DNA of 64,000 nucleotides. Source: Agromyces subbeticus DSM 16689. GTDB lineage: Bacteria > Actinomycetota > Actinomycetes > Actinomycetales > Microbacteriaceae. This document shows, one piece after another, positions 10,718-22,871 of this stretch. The stretch lies in contig NZ_ATXG01000002.1 in NCBI RefSeq assembly GCF_000421565.1, positions 372,001 to 436,000 on the forward strand, read 5' to 3'. Positions within the stretch are counted from its first letter, which is position 1. Every line of letters begins with the position of its first letter. Below the pieces are notes generated by a model. It saw only the letters and a program-made list of their open reading frames with translations, was not told where the DNA came from and searched no databases. Both the position numbers and the translations under genes were made by a program.

Positions 10718-12322
10718 TCAGCCGACGACGTCGAACAGCGTCGTCGTGTTGGCTGCTGGGTCGGTGAGAGTGAGGGTGAGCACCGGTCGGCCGAGGTCGG
10801 CCAGCACGCTCGCATCGCCCGATGCCTGAGCGGCGATGAGCTGACCGAAGGTGAACGGCCGATCGGGGATCGCGAGGTCATCGGCCGGGGTCTGCGTGAT
10901 CTGCAGGAACGCTCCGACGGCCGGACCGCCCTTGTGGTACTGGCCGGTGGAGTGCAGGAACCGCGGGCCCCAGCCGAAAGTGACCGGCCGGCCCGACCGC
11001 ACAGCGAGCAGGTCGCGGAGGCGCTCGAGCTCGGGGTGCGCGACGCGGTCGACGTAGGCCTGGATCGAGAGGTACCCGTCGGCGGGCAGCTCCTCGAGCA
11101 GCACGTCGACGGCGGACGCGAGATCGCTCGACGCGCCGATCACCTCGGGCGTGCCTCGCACCTCGATGCCCTGCTCGACGAATGCCGCGGGCGCAGGCTC
11201 CGGACGGGCGTCGAGCAGGCCGCGAGCCGCGATCTTGGCCGACTCGACGTCGGGCTGATCGAACGGGTTGATGCCGAGCAGCCGCCCGGCGACCGCGGTC
11301 GCATATTCCCAAACGAGCAACTGCGCGCCAAGGGTGCCCGAGACGCGGATCTCGTCGGTGTCGTCGTCGCGGAAGATCTCGTCGCCCGCCTCGTCGACGA
11401 TGCGCACGATCTGCAGGTCGGCGAGGTTCTCGCCGAGCTCGGGTGCGTCGACGCCGAGCACGACGGGCAGCACGCCGGTGCCGGCCTTGCCGGTCGATTC
11501 GGCGATGAGCTGCTCGGCCCAGTCGGCGAAGCCGACGATGTGCGTGCCGTCGGCGATGATGCCGAGCTTGTCGCGCCGAGGCGAGGTCGCCGCGATCGCG
11601 GCACCCAGCACGAGTCCGGGGTTCTCGGGGCTGTCGATCGCGAGCGAGAGCTCGATCGTCTCGGCCTCGTCGAGGATCTCGGAGATGTCGACGCCGGCCA
11701 GCCCCGAGGGCACGAGGCCGAACGCGGTCAGGGCGGAGTAGCGACCACCGACGTTGGGGTCGGCGTTGAAGACGCGGTATCCGGCGGCGCGGGCCGACTC
11801 GTCGAGCGGCGAGCCCGGGTCGGTGACCACGATGATGCGCGTGGTCGGGTCGATGCCGGCATCACGGAAGGCGCCCTCGTAGACGCGGCGCTGGCTGTCG
11901 GTCTCGACGGTCGAACCGGACTTCGACGAGACGACGAGCGCCGAGGTCGCGAGCCGATCGGCGAGGGCGGCACGGACCTGGCCGGGCTCCGTCGAGTCGA
12001 GCACCGTGAGCTGCACGTTGGTGGTGCGCGTGATGACCTCGGGAGCGAGCGACGAACCGCCCATGCCCGCGAGCACGATGTGGTCGACGCCAGCGGCGTC
12101 GAGCTCAGCGCGGAGCGCCTCGATCTCGGGCACGAGGGGGCGCGAGATCGCGACCGCCTCGGTCCAGCCGAGACGCTTGGCGGATTCCGCCTCGGCCTCG
12201 GGCCCCCAGAGCGCGGCGTCCTGACCCGTGATGCCGCTCGCGACCAGGTCGGCGACGAGCGTGGGCACGGTGCGGCGCACGGCATCGGCCGCCGCGCCGC
12301 TCACCGAGATGCGGAAGCTCAT
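10718..12322 (-). CDS. pgi: Glucose-6-phosphate isomerase
   Basis: A 534-residue phosphoglucose isomerase linking glycolysis and the pentose phosphate pathway. The start at 12322 is chosen because the ATG overlaps the tal stop in an ATGA and gives [15 protein letters not shown]; the frame stays open further upstream inside tal without homology. Signatures include [22 protein letters not shown] and the C-terminal [19 protein letters not shown]. Its insertion between tal and zwf makes the operon a complete G6P-handling unit. Confidence 0.95.
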   Translation of the reverse strand: MSFRISVSGAAADAVRRTVPTLVADLVASGITGQDAALWGPEAEAESAKRLGWTEAVAISRPLVPEIEALRAELDAAGVDHIVLAGMGGSSLAPEVITRTTNVQLTVLDSTEPGQVRAALADRLATSALVVSSKSGSTVETDSQRRVYEGAFRDAGIDPTTRIIVVTDPGSPLDESARAAGYRVFNADPNVGGRYSALTAFGLVPSGLAGVDISEILDEAETIELSLAIDSPENPGLVLGAAIAATSPRRDKLGIIADGTHIVGFADWAEQLIAESTGKAGTGVLPVVLGVDAPELGENLADLQIVRIVDEAGDEIFRDDDTDEIRVSGTLGAQLLVWEYATAVAGRLLGINPFDQPDVESAKIAARGLLDARPEPAPAAFVEQGIEVRGTPEVIGASSDLASAVDVLLEELPADGYLSIQAYVDRVAHPELERLRDLLAVRSGRPVTFGWGPRFLHSTGQYHKGGPAVGAFLQITQTPADDLAIPDRPFTFGQLIAAQASGDASVLADLGRPVLTLTLTDPAANTTTLFDVVG

Positions 12323-13428
12323 CGAGCCGACTCCAGGGCGCCGCGAATCGTGTCGAGCAGTTCGTTCCAGGAGACGATGAACTTGTCGACGCCCTCGTTC
12401 TCGAGCACGAGGGTCACGTCGTCGTAGTCGACGCCGACGCGCGCGAGCGCATCGAGCACGGCACCGGCGTCGGCGTATGCGCCGGTGACGGTGTCGCCGG
12501 TGATCTCGCCGTGGTCGAACGTCGCCTCGAGCGTCTTCTCGGGCATGGTGTTCACTACGCCGGGTGCGACGAGCTCGGTCACGTAGAGCGTGTCGGGCAG
12601 CGCCGGGTCCTTCACGCCGGTGGAAGCCCACAGCGGACGCTGACGGTTGGCCCCTGCCGCGAGGAGTGCAGCGGCACGCTCTCCGCCGAACTCCTGCTCG
12701 AAGAGCTCGTACGCGAGCCGTGCGTTCGCGATGCCGGCCTTGCTCCGCAGCGCGAGCGCCTCGTCTGTGCCGATCGCCACGAGTCGCTTGTCGATCTCGG
12801 TGTCGACGCGCGAGACGAAGAACGAGGCGACCGAGTGGATGGTCGAGAGGTCGTGTCCGGCGGCCTTCGCCTGCTCGAGGCCGGCGAGGTAGGCCTCGAT
12901 GACCTGGCGGTAGCGATCGAGGCTGAAGATCAGGGTGACGTTCACGCTGATGCCCGAGCCGATGGTCTCGGTGATCGCGCCGAGGCCTTCGACGGTCGCC
13001 GGGATCTTGATCATGGCGTTCGGGCGGTCGACCTTCGCCCAGAGCGACTTCGCCTCGGCAATGGTTCCCGCGGTGTCGCGGGCGAGGCCGGGAGCGACCT
13101 CGATCGAGACCCGCCCGTCGAAGCCGTTCGACGCGTCGTAGACCGGGCGGAAGACGTCGGAGGCGTCGCGCACGTCGTCGGTGGTGATCTCGAAGACGGC
13201 GGTGTCGACGTCGGCGCCGGCCGCGGCGAGCGTCTGCACCTGGTCGGCGTAGCGCTCGCCCTTGGCGAGTGCGCCGGCGAAGATCGTCGGGTTGGTGGTC
13301 ACGCCGACGACCTTGCGCTCGGCGATGAGTCGGGCGAGGTCGCCCGAGGCGATGCGTTCACGCGAGAGGTCGTCGAGCCAGATGCTGACGCCGGCCTCGG
13401 AGAGGGCTGCGGTGGGGGAGCTGGTCAT
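12319..13428 (-). CDS. tal: Transaldolase
   Basis: A 369-residue transaldolase of the longer actinobacterial type, transferring dihydroxyacetone units between sugar phosphates. The Schiff-base lysine lies in [11 protein letters not shown] near residue 141, and the N-terminal [12 protein letters not shown] opening is typical. It is separated from tkt by 26 nt and overlaps pgi by 4 nt. Identification is secure. Confidence 0.97.
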   Translation of the reverse strand: MTSSPTAALSEAGVSIWLDDLSRERIASGDLARLIAERKVVGVTTNPTIFAGALAKGERYADQVQTLAAAGADVDTAVFEITTDDVRDASDVFRPVYDASNGFDGRVSIEVAPGLARDTAGTIAEAKSLWAKVDRPNAMIKIPATVEGLGAITETIGSGISVNVTLIFSLDRYRQVIEAYLAGLEQAKAAGHDLSTIHSVASFFVSRVDTEIDKRLVAIGTDEALALRSKAGIANARLAYELFEQEFGGERAAALLAAGANRQRPLWASTGVKDPALPDTLYVTELVAPGVVNTMPEKTLEATFDHGEITGDTVTGAYADAGAVLDALARVGVDYDDVTLVLENEGVDKFIVSWNELLDTIRGALESAR

Positions 13429-13454
13429 GGGAGTTTCTCCTCTTCTGGCGCGCG

Positions 13455-15548
<2,094 letters not shown>

Positions 15549-15876
15549 GATGTGCTGTTCCTTCCGGTCATGGACGGCGCCGAGAACCGATGGTCCCCGT
15601 CACCGCGGGAGTCGCTTCGGCGCGATGTGCCCGGCGGATGACCCGTTGGTCGTCGGCACCGGACGGCAATTCGAAATCCGCGCCGTCGGGCGCGCATTGC
15701 CAGTATATGGACTCCTCACGTTTCATGACCGTGACGAGAAGTTCACGCGGCCGGTTGCTGGAGGTGAGGCCCCGACTGCGTGGGGAAAGCCTTTACCCAA
15801 CTCGACGACACATGATGTCATAGAATCGAACGCGGGCGTGGCGGCACATGCGCGCCCGCGCGCCGGAAGAGGAACG
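15549..15876. promoter_or_regulatory. Divergent tkt/ctaB control region
   Basis: A 328-nt gene-free gap. For ctaB (+) a TAGAAT -10 hexamer lies at 15821-15826. For tkt (-) a TATACT hexamer reads on the minus strand at 15707-15702, implying a leader of about 150 nt. No clear -35 boxes or palindromic operator were recognised. Confidence 0.5.
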
Positions 15877-16797
15877 ATGCAGGCAGCCGTAGACACCCGG
15901 GTCACCCGACCGGCGATGACCGTGCGGCGCAAGTTCGCCGCCTATCTGGCGCTCACGAAGCCGCGCGTCATCGAGCTGCTGCTCGTGGTCACGGCCCCGA
16001 CCATGATCCTCGCGGAGCAGAGCCTGCCCGACCTCTGGCTCCTCGTCGCGACCCTCATCGGCGGCGCCATGAGCGCCGGTTCAGCTGGGGCGTTCAACTG
16101 CTACATCGACCGCGACATCGACCGCGTGATGAAGCGCACGCAGGGCCGGCCGCTCGTCACCGGCGAGCTGACCGATCGCGAGGCACTCGTCTTCGCCTAT
16201 GCGCTCGGACTCGCCTCCATCGCCTGGCTCTGGATCTTCACGAACTGGCTCGCCGCGGCGCTCTCGCTCGGGGCGATCCTGCTCTACGTCGTGTTCTACA
16301 GCCTGATCCTGAAGCGCCGCACGTCACAGAACATCGTCTGGGGCGGCGTGGCCGGTTGCATGCCGGTGCTCATCGGCTGGGCGGCCGTCACCGAGAGCCT
16401 CGACTGGGCGCCGTTCATCCTCTTCCTCATCATCTTCCTCTGGACGCCGCCGCACTACTGGCCGCTCTCGATGAAGTACAAAGACGACTACGCGGCCGCA
16501 GGGGTGCCGATGCTCGCCGTGGTGCGAGGTCGTGCCCAGGTCGGCCTGCAGGTCATCCTCTACGCCTGGGCGACGGTCGCGTGCTCGCTGCTGCTCATCC
16601 CGATCGCCGGCATGGGCCTCGTCTACTCGGTGGTCGCCCTCGTCACCGGCGTCTGGTTCATCTACGAGACGCACCGGCTCTACAGCCTCGCCATCCGGCA
16701 CGAGCAGTTCTCGCCGATGCGCGTGTTCCACGGCTCGATCGCCTATCTCTCGCTCGTGTTCCTCGCGGTCGGCATCGACCCGCTGCTGCCCTTCTGA
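15877..16797 (+). CDS. ctaB: Protoheme IX farnesyltransferase (heme O synthase)
   Basis: A 306-residue polytopic membrane enzyme of the UbiA superfamily that attaches farnesyl diphosphate to heme B, giving heme O for cytochrome oxidase. The prenyl-diphosphate-binding motif [15 protein letters not shown] (about residue 76) and the second Asp-rich block around [13 protein letters not shown] are present. Roughly eight hydrophobic segments are visible. The ATG at 15877 follows GGAAGAGGAA; the longer upstream open frame is not homologous. ctaA, the next enzyme, is encoded about 0.7 kb away on the other strand. Confidence 0.96.
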   Translation: MQAAVDTRVTRPAMTVRRKFAAYLALTKPRVIELLLVVTAPTMILAEQSLPDLWLLVATLIGGAMSAGSAGAFNCYIDRDIDRVMKRTQGRPLVTGELTDREALVFAYALGLASIAWLWIFTNWLAAALSLGAILLYVVFYSLILKRRTSQNIVWGGVAGCMPVLIGWAAVTESLDWAPFILFLIIFLWTPPHYWPLSMKYKDDYAAAGVPMLAVVRGRAQVGLQVILYAWATVACSLLLIPIAGMGLVYSVVALVTGVWFIYETHRLYSLAIRHEQFSPMRVFHGSIAYLSLVFLAVGIDPLLPF

Positions 16798-16835
16798 GCG
16801 GCGCCTTCGCACCACCTCGGCCGCGATCCGCTCCG

Positions 16836-16850
16836 GCAGACCGTGTCTGC
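16836..16850. terminator. Possible small terminator between ctaB and a convergent gene
   Basis: GCAGAC and GTCTGC flank a CGT loop, extended by two further G-C pairs after a mismatch. It is placed between two convergent genes but is short. Confidence 0.35.
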
Positions 16851-16874
16851 GGGCCCAGCCTGGACTGATGGCGG

Positions 16875-17489
16875 TCAGGCGTCGGATGCCTCGGCGTCGT
16901 CGACCACCCGGTCGTCGCTGTGCGCGGCGAAGAACGCCGACTGCCGCGTCATGATCTCGTGCATGCCGTGAGCCCTCGGGCTCCCGTAGACGGTGCCGAC
17001 GAAGTCGAGGTCGCGCTGGATCGCCCAGATCTCGTCGTGTCGCTCGGGCGGAAGCACCGTTGCGGGCGCCCCGACAGCGACCCACGAGATCGGCACGACG
17101 GTTCCCGCGCCGAGCACCGTGTTCACCTGGACCACCGCATTGATGCGCACCTCGGCACCGTGCCCGATGCTCGCGCCGGGGAAGACCGACGCGCCCGTGG
17201 CGATGAACACCTCGTCGGCGAGCGTGGCGCCGTTGACGTGCGAATGCGGACCGATCATCACGTGATCGCCGATGACCACGTCGTGTCCGGCTCGTCCGCG
17301 AAGCAGCGCGTGCTCCATGACGACGCATTCGGCGCCGATGCGGATCGCTCCGTCTTCGGCACTGAGCACCGCGCCGTGCAGGATGCGGCTGCCCGCCCCG
17401 ACGGTGACGTCGCCCGACAGCACGGCCGTCGCGGCGATCGTGGCGGTCGGATGCACGACCGGCCGGTGGCCTCGATGTTCGATCAGCAT
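16875..17489 (-). CDS. Gamma-carbonic-anhydrase-like hexapeptide-repeat protein
   Basis: A 204-residue left-handed beta-helix protein, shown by the hexapeptide pattern from residue 12 to about 150 (HPTATIAATAVLSGDVTVGAG, IGDHVMIGPHSHVNGA and so on). Similar proteins are annotated as gamma carbonic anhydrases or acyltransferases. Candidate metal ligands are His residues in the GPHSHVNG segment and IGHGAEV, but the exact His triad of active Cam enzymes cannot be confirmed by eye. It starts 37 nt downstream of ctaA on the same strand, possibly co-transcribed. Substrate unknown. Confidence 0.75.
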   Translation of the reverse strand: MLIEHRGHRPVVHPTATIAATAVLSGDVTVGAGSRILHGAVLSAEDGAIRIGAECVVMEHALLRGRAGHDVVIGDHVMIGPHSHVNGATLADEVFIATGASVFPGASIGHGAEVRINAVVQVNTVLGAGTVVPISWVAVGAPATVLPPERHDEIWAIQRDLDFVGTVYGSPRAHGMHEIMTRQSAFFAAHSDDRVVDDAEASDA

Positions 17490-17526
17490 TCGTGACCCCT
17501 CAGATCGCCCGGTCGAAGTTCCGCGT

Positions 17527-18438
17527 TCAGCGGGCCGGTGCCACGGTGGCTTCGCCGACGGCCCGCTCCGTCTCGACCGGAGTGACCGGGCGCTTCAGCC
17601 GCACGATGACGATGGTCATCGCGGCCGCCGTGAGCGCGGCGAGCACCATGTGCACGCCGACCGCGAACGGCGGCAGGCCGTTGCGCGCCTGGTAGAGGCC
17701 CACCCCGACCTGCACGAGTTCGATGGCGAACAGCGCGATCGACCACCGCAGCGTGGGCAGGCCGAGTCGCCACGCCACGACGACGAGCGCGACGGTCAGG
17801 GCGAGTAGCGCGTAGCCGGGCCAGGCATGGATGTGCTCGAGGATCTCGAAGTCGAAGCCGGAGCGCCCCGCCTCGGCATCGCCCGAGTGCGGGCCCGAGC
17901 CGGTCGTCAGCACGCCGAACACGATCGAGACGAGCAGCACGGCGCTCGTGGCATGGGTGAGCCCCGCGTACCAGCCCGGCACGGCTCGCTCGCGTGCCCC
18001 GGCGGGGGAGTCCATGCGGTCGAGGAACGCGGCGGTGACGCACACGAGCGCGAGCGAGGAGAGGTAGTGGAAACCGACGATGAACGGGTTCAGGCCAGTC
18101 CAGACCGTGATGCCGCCGACGATGGCCTGGGCCACGATGCCGACGCCGACGATGAACGCCAGCACGTAGAGGTCGCGCCGTTCGCGACGGATGCGCCAGA
18201 CCAGCACGAACACGATGAGCGCGATGATGCCCACGATGCCCGTCATCATGCGGTTGCCGAACTCGATGATGGAGTGGTAGCTCAGCTCGTCGGTGGGAAC
18301 CAGTGAATCGGCCGTGCAGGTCGGCCAGGTGGGGCACCCGAGCCCCGACCCCGTCAGGCGCACGGCGCCACCCGTCGCGATGATCGTGACCTGGGCGACG
18401 AACGAAGCCCAGGCGAAGGTGCGGAGTGTGCGGGTCAC
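17527..18438 (-). CDS. ctaA: Heme A synthase (COX15/CtaA family)
   Basis: A 303-residue membrane protein that oxidises the heme O methyl group to the formyl group of heme A. The N-terminal signature VTIIATGGAVRLTGSGLGCPTWP at residues 14-36 includes the conserved Cys-Pro; conserved His residues occur in NRMMTG-adjacent and HYLSSL helices. About eight membrane helices are visible. The GTG at 18438 is preferred since it has AGGAA upstream and starts at the first helix; an open frame extends 45 codons further without homology. Confidence 0.93.
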   Translation of the reverse strand: MTRTLRTFAWASFVAQVTIIATGGAVRLTGSGLGCPTWPTCTADSLVPTDELSYHSIIEFGNRMMTGIVGIIALIVFVLVWRIRRERRDLYVLAFIVGVGIVAQAIVGGITVWTGLNPFIVGFHYLSSLALVCVTAAFLDRMDSPAGARERAVPGWYAGLTHATSAVLLVSIVFGVLTTGSGPHSGDAEAGRSGFDFEILEHIHAWPGYALLALTVALVVVAWRLGLPTLRWSIALFAIELVQVGVGLYQARNGLPPFAVGVHMVLAALTAAAMTIVIVRLKRPVTPVETERAVGEATVAPAR

Positions 18439-18689
18439 GCGGGTTCGTTCCTGATCCGGATCGCGCTGTGACGGCACTGGGAGTCCGGTTCGGCACCCCC
18501 GCGACCCTGTAGACTTGATGGGTTGGCGGGCCCGTCGACTGCGCGAGACTGCGCGTGTCGGGCCGTAAGCCATCTTAGGTTGGCAAGAGCGCCACCGGGC
18601 ACATCATCACCCACTCAACGAGCACCTCGACTCACGAGGGGAATGAGCCGGCCTGATAGCCGGTTGTACCGGAGGAGAAGAGGGAGAGC
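18439..18689 (+). promoter_or_regulatory. ctaA/sufB divergent region with repeats
   Basis: A 251-nt gap. TAGACT (18510-18515) is a candidate sufB -10, implying a leader of about 170 nt. Within it a direct repeat GACTGCGCG occurs at 18537-18545 and 18547-18555 (10-bp period), flanked by GGCCCG (18529-18534) and CGGGCC (18559-18564), which could pair. TTAGGTTGGC at 18575-18584 resembles half of an IdeR/DtxR iron box. No SufR gene is adjacent. These are sites to test, not established operators. Confidence 0.4.
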
Positions 18690-20108
18690 ATGACGGACGT
18701 ACTGATCGACCGACCGGAACTCGAAGGACTCGGTACCTACGAGTTCGGCTGGGCCGACTCCGACACTGCCGGGGCATCAGCCCGACGCGGCATCTCGCCG
18801 GAGGTGGTCGCCGACATCTCGGCACTGAAGAGCGAACCCGAATGGATGCTCCAGCGACGCCAGCGCGCGCTGCAGCTCTTCGAGCGCAAGCCGATGCCCA
18901 CGTGGGGTGCCGACCTGTCGGAGATCGATTTCGACAACATCAAGTACTTCGTGCGCTCCACCGAGAAGCAGGCCCAGACCTGGGAAGACCTGCCCGACGA
19001 CATCAAGAACACGTACGAGCGTCTCGGCATCCCCGAGGCAGAGCGCCAGCGCCTCGTCTCGGGCGTCGCCGCCCAGTACGAGTCCGAGGTGGTCTACCAC
19101 CAGATCAACGAAGACCTCGAGCGCCAGGGCGTCATCTTCATGGACACCGACACCGCGCTGAAAGAGCACCCCGAGTTCTTCGAGGAGTACTTCGGCACCG
19201 TGATTCCCGCGGGCGACAACAAGTTCGCCGCGCTCAACACTGCGGTGTGGTCGGGCGGCTCGTTCGTCTACGTGCCGAAGGGCGTGCACGTCGAGATTCC
19301 GCTGCAGGCCTACTTCCGCATCAACACCGAGAACATGGGCCAGTTCGAGCGCACGCTGATCATCGCCGATGAGGGCAGCTACGTGCACTACATCGAGGGC
19401 TGCACGGCGCCGATCTACAAGAGCGACTCGCTGCACTCGGCCGTCGTCGAGATCATCGTGAAGAAAGACGCACGCGTGCGCTACACGACGATCCAGAACT
19501 GGTCGAACAACGTCTACAACCTCGTCACCAAGCGTGCGACCGCTGCCGAAGGCGCCACCATGGAGTGGATCGACGGCAACATCGGCTCCAAGGTCACGAT
19601 GAAGTACCCCTCGATCTTCCTCATGGGCGAGCACGCCAAGGGCGAGACGCTCTCGGTCGCCTTCGCGGGCCCGGGCCAGCACCAAGACGCCGGCGCCAAG
19701 ATGATCCACATGGCGCCCTACACGCAGTCGTCGATCGTCTCGAAGTCGATCGCCCGCGGCGGCGGCCGGGCCGGCTACCGCGGCGAGGTTCGCATCGACG
19801 CCAACGCGCATCACTCGGCGAACAGCGTCGTGTGCGACGCGCTGCTCGTCGACACGATCTCCCGCTCCGACACCTACCCGGCGATCGACATCCGCGTCGA
19901 CGACGTGAAGCTCGGTCACGAGGCCACGGTCTCGAAGGTCAGCGAAGAGCAGCTCTTCTACCTGATGAGCCGTGGCATCGATGAGACCGAGGCCATGTCG
20001 ATGATCGTGCGCGGCTTCATCGAGCCGATCGCCCGCGAGCTGCCGATGGAATACGCGATGGAACTCAACAAGCTCATCGAGATGGGCATGGAAGGCAGCG
20101 TCGGCTAG
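18690..20108 (+). CDS. sufB: Fe-S cluster assembly protein SufB
   Basis: A 472-residue scaffold protein of the SUF system, the usual SufB length and without an intein. It forms the SufBC2D complex on which Fe-S clusters are built. Conserved features include [17 protein letters not shown] in the N-terminal region, the beta-helix segment around [19 protein letters not shown] with the conserved Cys, and the C-terminal [21 protein letters not shown]. The GGAGGAGAAGAGGGAGAG run before the ATG is a strong ribosome-binding site. First gene of the operon. Confidence 0.97.
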   Translation: MTDVLIDRPELEGLGTYEFGWADSDTAGASARRGISPEVVADISALKSEPEWMLQRRQRALQLFERKPMPTWGADLSEIDFDNIKYFVRSTEKQAQTWEDLPDDIKNTYERLGIPEAERQRLVSGVAAQYESEVVYHQINEDLERQGVIFMDTDTALKEHPEFFEEYFGTVIPAGDNKFAALNTAVWSGGSFVYVPKGVHVEIPLQAYFRINTENMGQFERTLIIADEGSYVHYIEGCTAPIYKSDSLHSAVVEIIVKKDARVRYTTIQNWSNNVYNLVTKRATAAEGATMEWIDGNIGSKVTMKYPSIFLMGEHAKGETLSVAFAGPGQHQDAGAKMIHMAPYTQSSIVSKSIARGGGRAGYRGEVRIDANAHHSANSVVCDALLVDTISRSDTYPAIDIRVDDVKLGHEATVSKVSEEQLFYLMSRGIDETEAMSMIVRGFIEPIARELPMEYAMELNKLIEMGMEGSVG

Positions 20109-20110
20109 GA

Positions 20111-21292
20111 ATGACCGATCAGATGACCAGCACAGCCATGCCCACCGCCGCCCAGCACGGCCTCGTCGCGCACTCCGACGGCGCCTTCGTGCCCGTGCAG
20201 ACGCGTTCCGAGCGTTTCCGCTCGGTGAACGTCGCCGACTTCGCTCCAGTGCACGGCCGAGAGCGCGAGTGGAAGCTCTCGCCGGTCGCCGCCTTCGCCG
20301 ACCTCACCGGCGGTGAGCTCGACGGCGCGCGACTTCCGATCGAGACGACGGATGTCCCCGGCATCGCGTTCTCGTACATTCCGCGTGACGACGCCCGCAT
20401 CGGCACGGCGGGCACGCCCGAGGAGCGCGCGAGCGCCAACGCGTGGTCGACCTTCGAAGACGCCCTCCTCATCTCCGTCACCGGCGAAGACGAGAAGATC
20501 GCGTTCGTGACCCGTACGGGGCTCGGCGACACGCCCCGGGCTGCACACACCGTCATCGAGGCCGCGCCGAACAGCCGTGGTTTCGTCGTGCTCGCCGGCA
20601 CGGGGGCCGCCCGTCTCAGTGAGAACGTCGAGATCCTCGTCGGCGCCGGGGCATCCCTCACCGTCGTCTCGCTGCAGGAATGGAGCGACGAGGCCGTGCA
20701 TCTCTCGAGCCAGTTCGCGCGACTCGGCCGCGACTCGTTCCTGAAGCACATCGTGGTCTCGCTCGGCGGCAGCGTCGTTCGCGTGAATCCCTCGACCCAC
20801 CTCGCCGAGCAGGGCGCCGACATCGAGGCCCTCGGCCTGTACTTCGCAGATGCCGGCCAGCACCTCGAGCAGCAGGTCTACGTGCACCACGACGCGCCGA
20901 ATACCAAGAGCCGCGTGACCTACAAGGGCGCGCTGCAGGGTGCTGGTGCTCGCACCGTCTGGGTCGGCGACGTGCTCATCGGCAACGCCGCGGTCGGCAC
21001 CGACAGCTACGAGCAGAACCGCAACCTCGTGCTCACCGAGGGCACCCGTGCCGACTCGGTGCCGAACCTCGAGATCGAGACCGGCGACATCGAGGGCGCC
21101 GGGCACGCGAGTGCCACGGGCCGGTTCGACGACGAGCAGCTGTTCTACCTCATGGCTCGCGGCATCCGCGAAGACGAGGCTCGTCGCCTCGTCGTGCGTG
21201 GCTTCCTCACCGACATCGTGCAGAAGATCGGCTCAGCCGACCTCGAAGCCCGCCTCACGGCGGCGATCGAGTCCGAATTGGAAGGCCGCTGA
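20111..21292 (+). CDS. sufD: Fe-S cluster assembly protein SufD
   Basis: A 393-residue paralogue of SufB that pairs with it in SufBC2D. Features are the beta-helix segment and the C-terminal FDDEQLFYLMARGIREDEARRLVVRGF block, parallel to the SufB ending. It starts 2 nt after the sufB stop; the next gene starts 1 nt after its own stop, so the operon is tightly packed. Assignment is firm from order and C-terminal signature. Confidence 0.95.
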   Translation: MTDQMTSTAMPTAAQHGLVAHSDGAFVPVQTRSERFRSVNVADFAPVHGREREWKLSPVAAFADLTGGELDGARLPIETTDVPGIAFSYIPRDDARIGTAGTPEERASANAWSTFEDALLISVTGEDEKIAFVTRTGLGDTPRAAHTVIEAAPNSRGFVVLAGTGAARLSENVEILVGAGASLTVVSLQEWSDEAVHLSSQFARLGRDSFLKHIVVSLGGSVVRVNPSTHLAEQGADIEALGLYFADAGQHLEQQVYVHHDAPNTKSRVTYKGALQGAGARTVWVGDVLIGNAAVGTDSYEQNRNLVLTEGTRADSVPNLEIETGDIEGAGHASATGRFDDEQLFYLMARGIREDEARRLVVRGFLTDIVQKIGSADLEARLTAAIESELEGR

Positions 21293-21293
21293 C

Positions 21294-21620
21294 ATGGCAT
21301 CCGTGCGCGTGTGCGCCATCGATGACCTCGCCGTGAACGAGGCGTCCCGCTTCGTGCTCGAGGGAGTGCCGATCGCCGTCGTGAAAGACGCCGCCGGCGA
21401 TGTGTTCGCCATCGGCGACACCTGCACCCACGGCGACATCTCGCTCGCCGAGGGCTTCGTCGAAGACGACACCCTCGAGTGCTGGGCCCACGGCTCCATG
21501 TTCTCGCTCAAGACGGGCAAGCCCTTGACGCTGCCCGCGTACGAGCCCGTCCCGGTCTACCAGGTCGAGCTCAAAGACGGCGACGTCCACATCGATCCCG
21601 CCGTCACCCTGACCGTCTGA
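21294..21620 (+). CDS. Rieske [2Fe-2S] ferredoxin-like protein in the suf operon
   Basis: A 108-residue protein with a complete Rieske cluster-binding pattern: Cys-Thr-His in GDTCTHGDISLAEG (about residues 43-45) and Cys-x-x-His in LECWAHGSMFSL (about residues 63-66). It resembles ferredoxin subunits of non-heme iron ring dioxygenases, but no oxygenase is nearby. Instead it lies between sufD and sufC, 1 nt after sufD. It could supply electrons for cluster assembly or be an early client; no role is established here. Confidence 0.9.
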   Translation: MASVRVCAIDDLAVNEASRFVLEGVPIAVVKDAAGDVFAIGDTCTHGDISLAEGFVEDDTLECWAHGSMFSLKTGKPLTLPAYEPVPVYQVELKDGDVHIDPAVTLTV

Positions 21621-21673
21621 CACACCCTTCTCCGGCCCGGAACGGCCGGCAACCGAAAGAGATCATTACGAAC

Positions 21674-22447
<774 letters not shown>

Positions 22448-22455
22448 GGCGAGAG

Positions 22456-22461
22456 TAGAAT
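22456..22461 (+). promoter_or_regulatory. Leaderless-type promoter for sufT
   Basis: TAGAAT is followed by exactly 6 nt and then the sufT ATG (22468). In actinobacteria this spacing puts the transcription start at the ATG, so sufT may be made from its own leaderless mRNA besides suf read-through. Confidence 0.5.
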
Positions 22462-22467
22462 CGCATC

Positions 22468-22797
22468 ATGGTCACCTCTCTCGCACCTGAGCGCTACGAC
22501 GAGGTCGAAGAAGCGCTGAAGGACGTCATGGACCCCGAGCTCGGGGTCAACATCGTCGACCTCGGCCTCATCTACGACCTCGGCTGGGACGACGAGAACG
22601 ACGCCCTCGTCATTCACATGACGCTCACGAGCGCCGGGTGCCCCCTGACCGATGTCATCGAAGAGCAGACGGCCGAGGCGCTCGACGGCACCGTCGACGC
22701 GTTCCGCATCAACTGGGTGTGGATGCCGCCGTGGGGTCCAGAGCGCATCACCGATGACGGCCGCGACATGATGCGGGCGCTCGGGTTCGCGATCTGA
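22468..22797 (+). CDS. sufT: SufT-type metal-sulfur cluster assembly factor (DUF59/MIP18)
   Basis: A 109-residue MIP18-family protein that helps deliver Fe-S clusters to target proteins. The family core is EALKDVMDPELGVNIVDLGLIYDL, followed by HMTLTSAGCPLTDVIEEQ, where the Cys is the conserved reactive residue. It closes the suf cluster 20 nt after sufC. In many actinobacteria sufS and sufU stand between sufC and sufT; both are absent here. Confidence 0.93.
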   Translation: MVTSLAPERYDEVEEALKDVMDPELGVNIVDLGLIYDLGWDDENDALVIHMTLTSAGCPLTDVIEEQTAEALDGTVDAFRINWVWMPPWGPERITDDGRDMMRALGFAI

Positions 22798-22830
22798 GTC
22801 GACTCGATCTGAGATCACTCCCGCCATCGT

Positions 22831-22866
22831 CGGATGCCTCGTGCAGCACGCTGCACGAGGCATCCG
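22831..22866. terminator. Bidirectional terminator between sufT and M3 peptidase
   Basis: A perfect 16-bp stem (22831-22846 with 22851-22866) with a CACG loop, between convergent genes. Each arm contains the recurrent word GGATGCC/GGCATCC. No T-run. Confidence 0.85.
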
Positions 22867-22871
22867 TCGTC

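Noticed and set aside
16875..17489. Definite gamma carbonic anhydrase
   Set aside because: The hexapeptide fold is clear, but the catalytic His triad could not be confirmed by eye, so the entry stays at family level.
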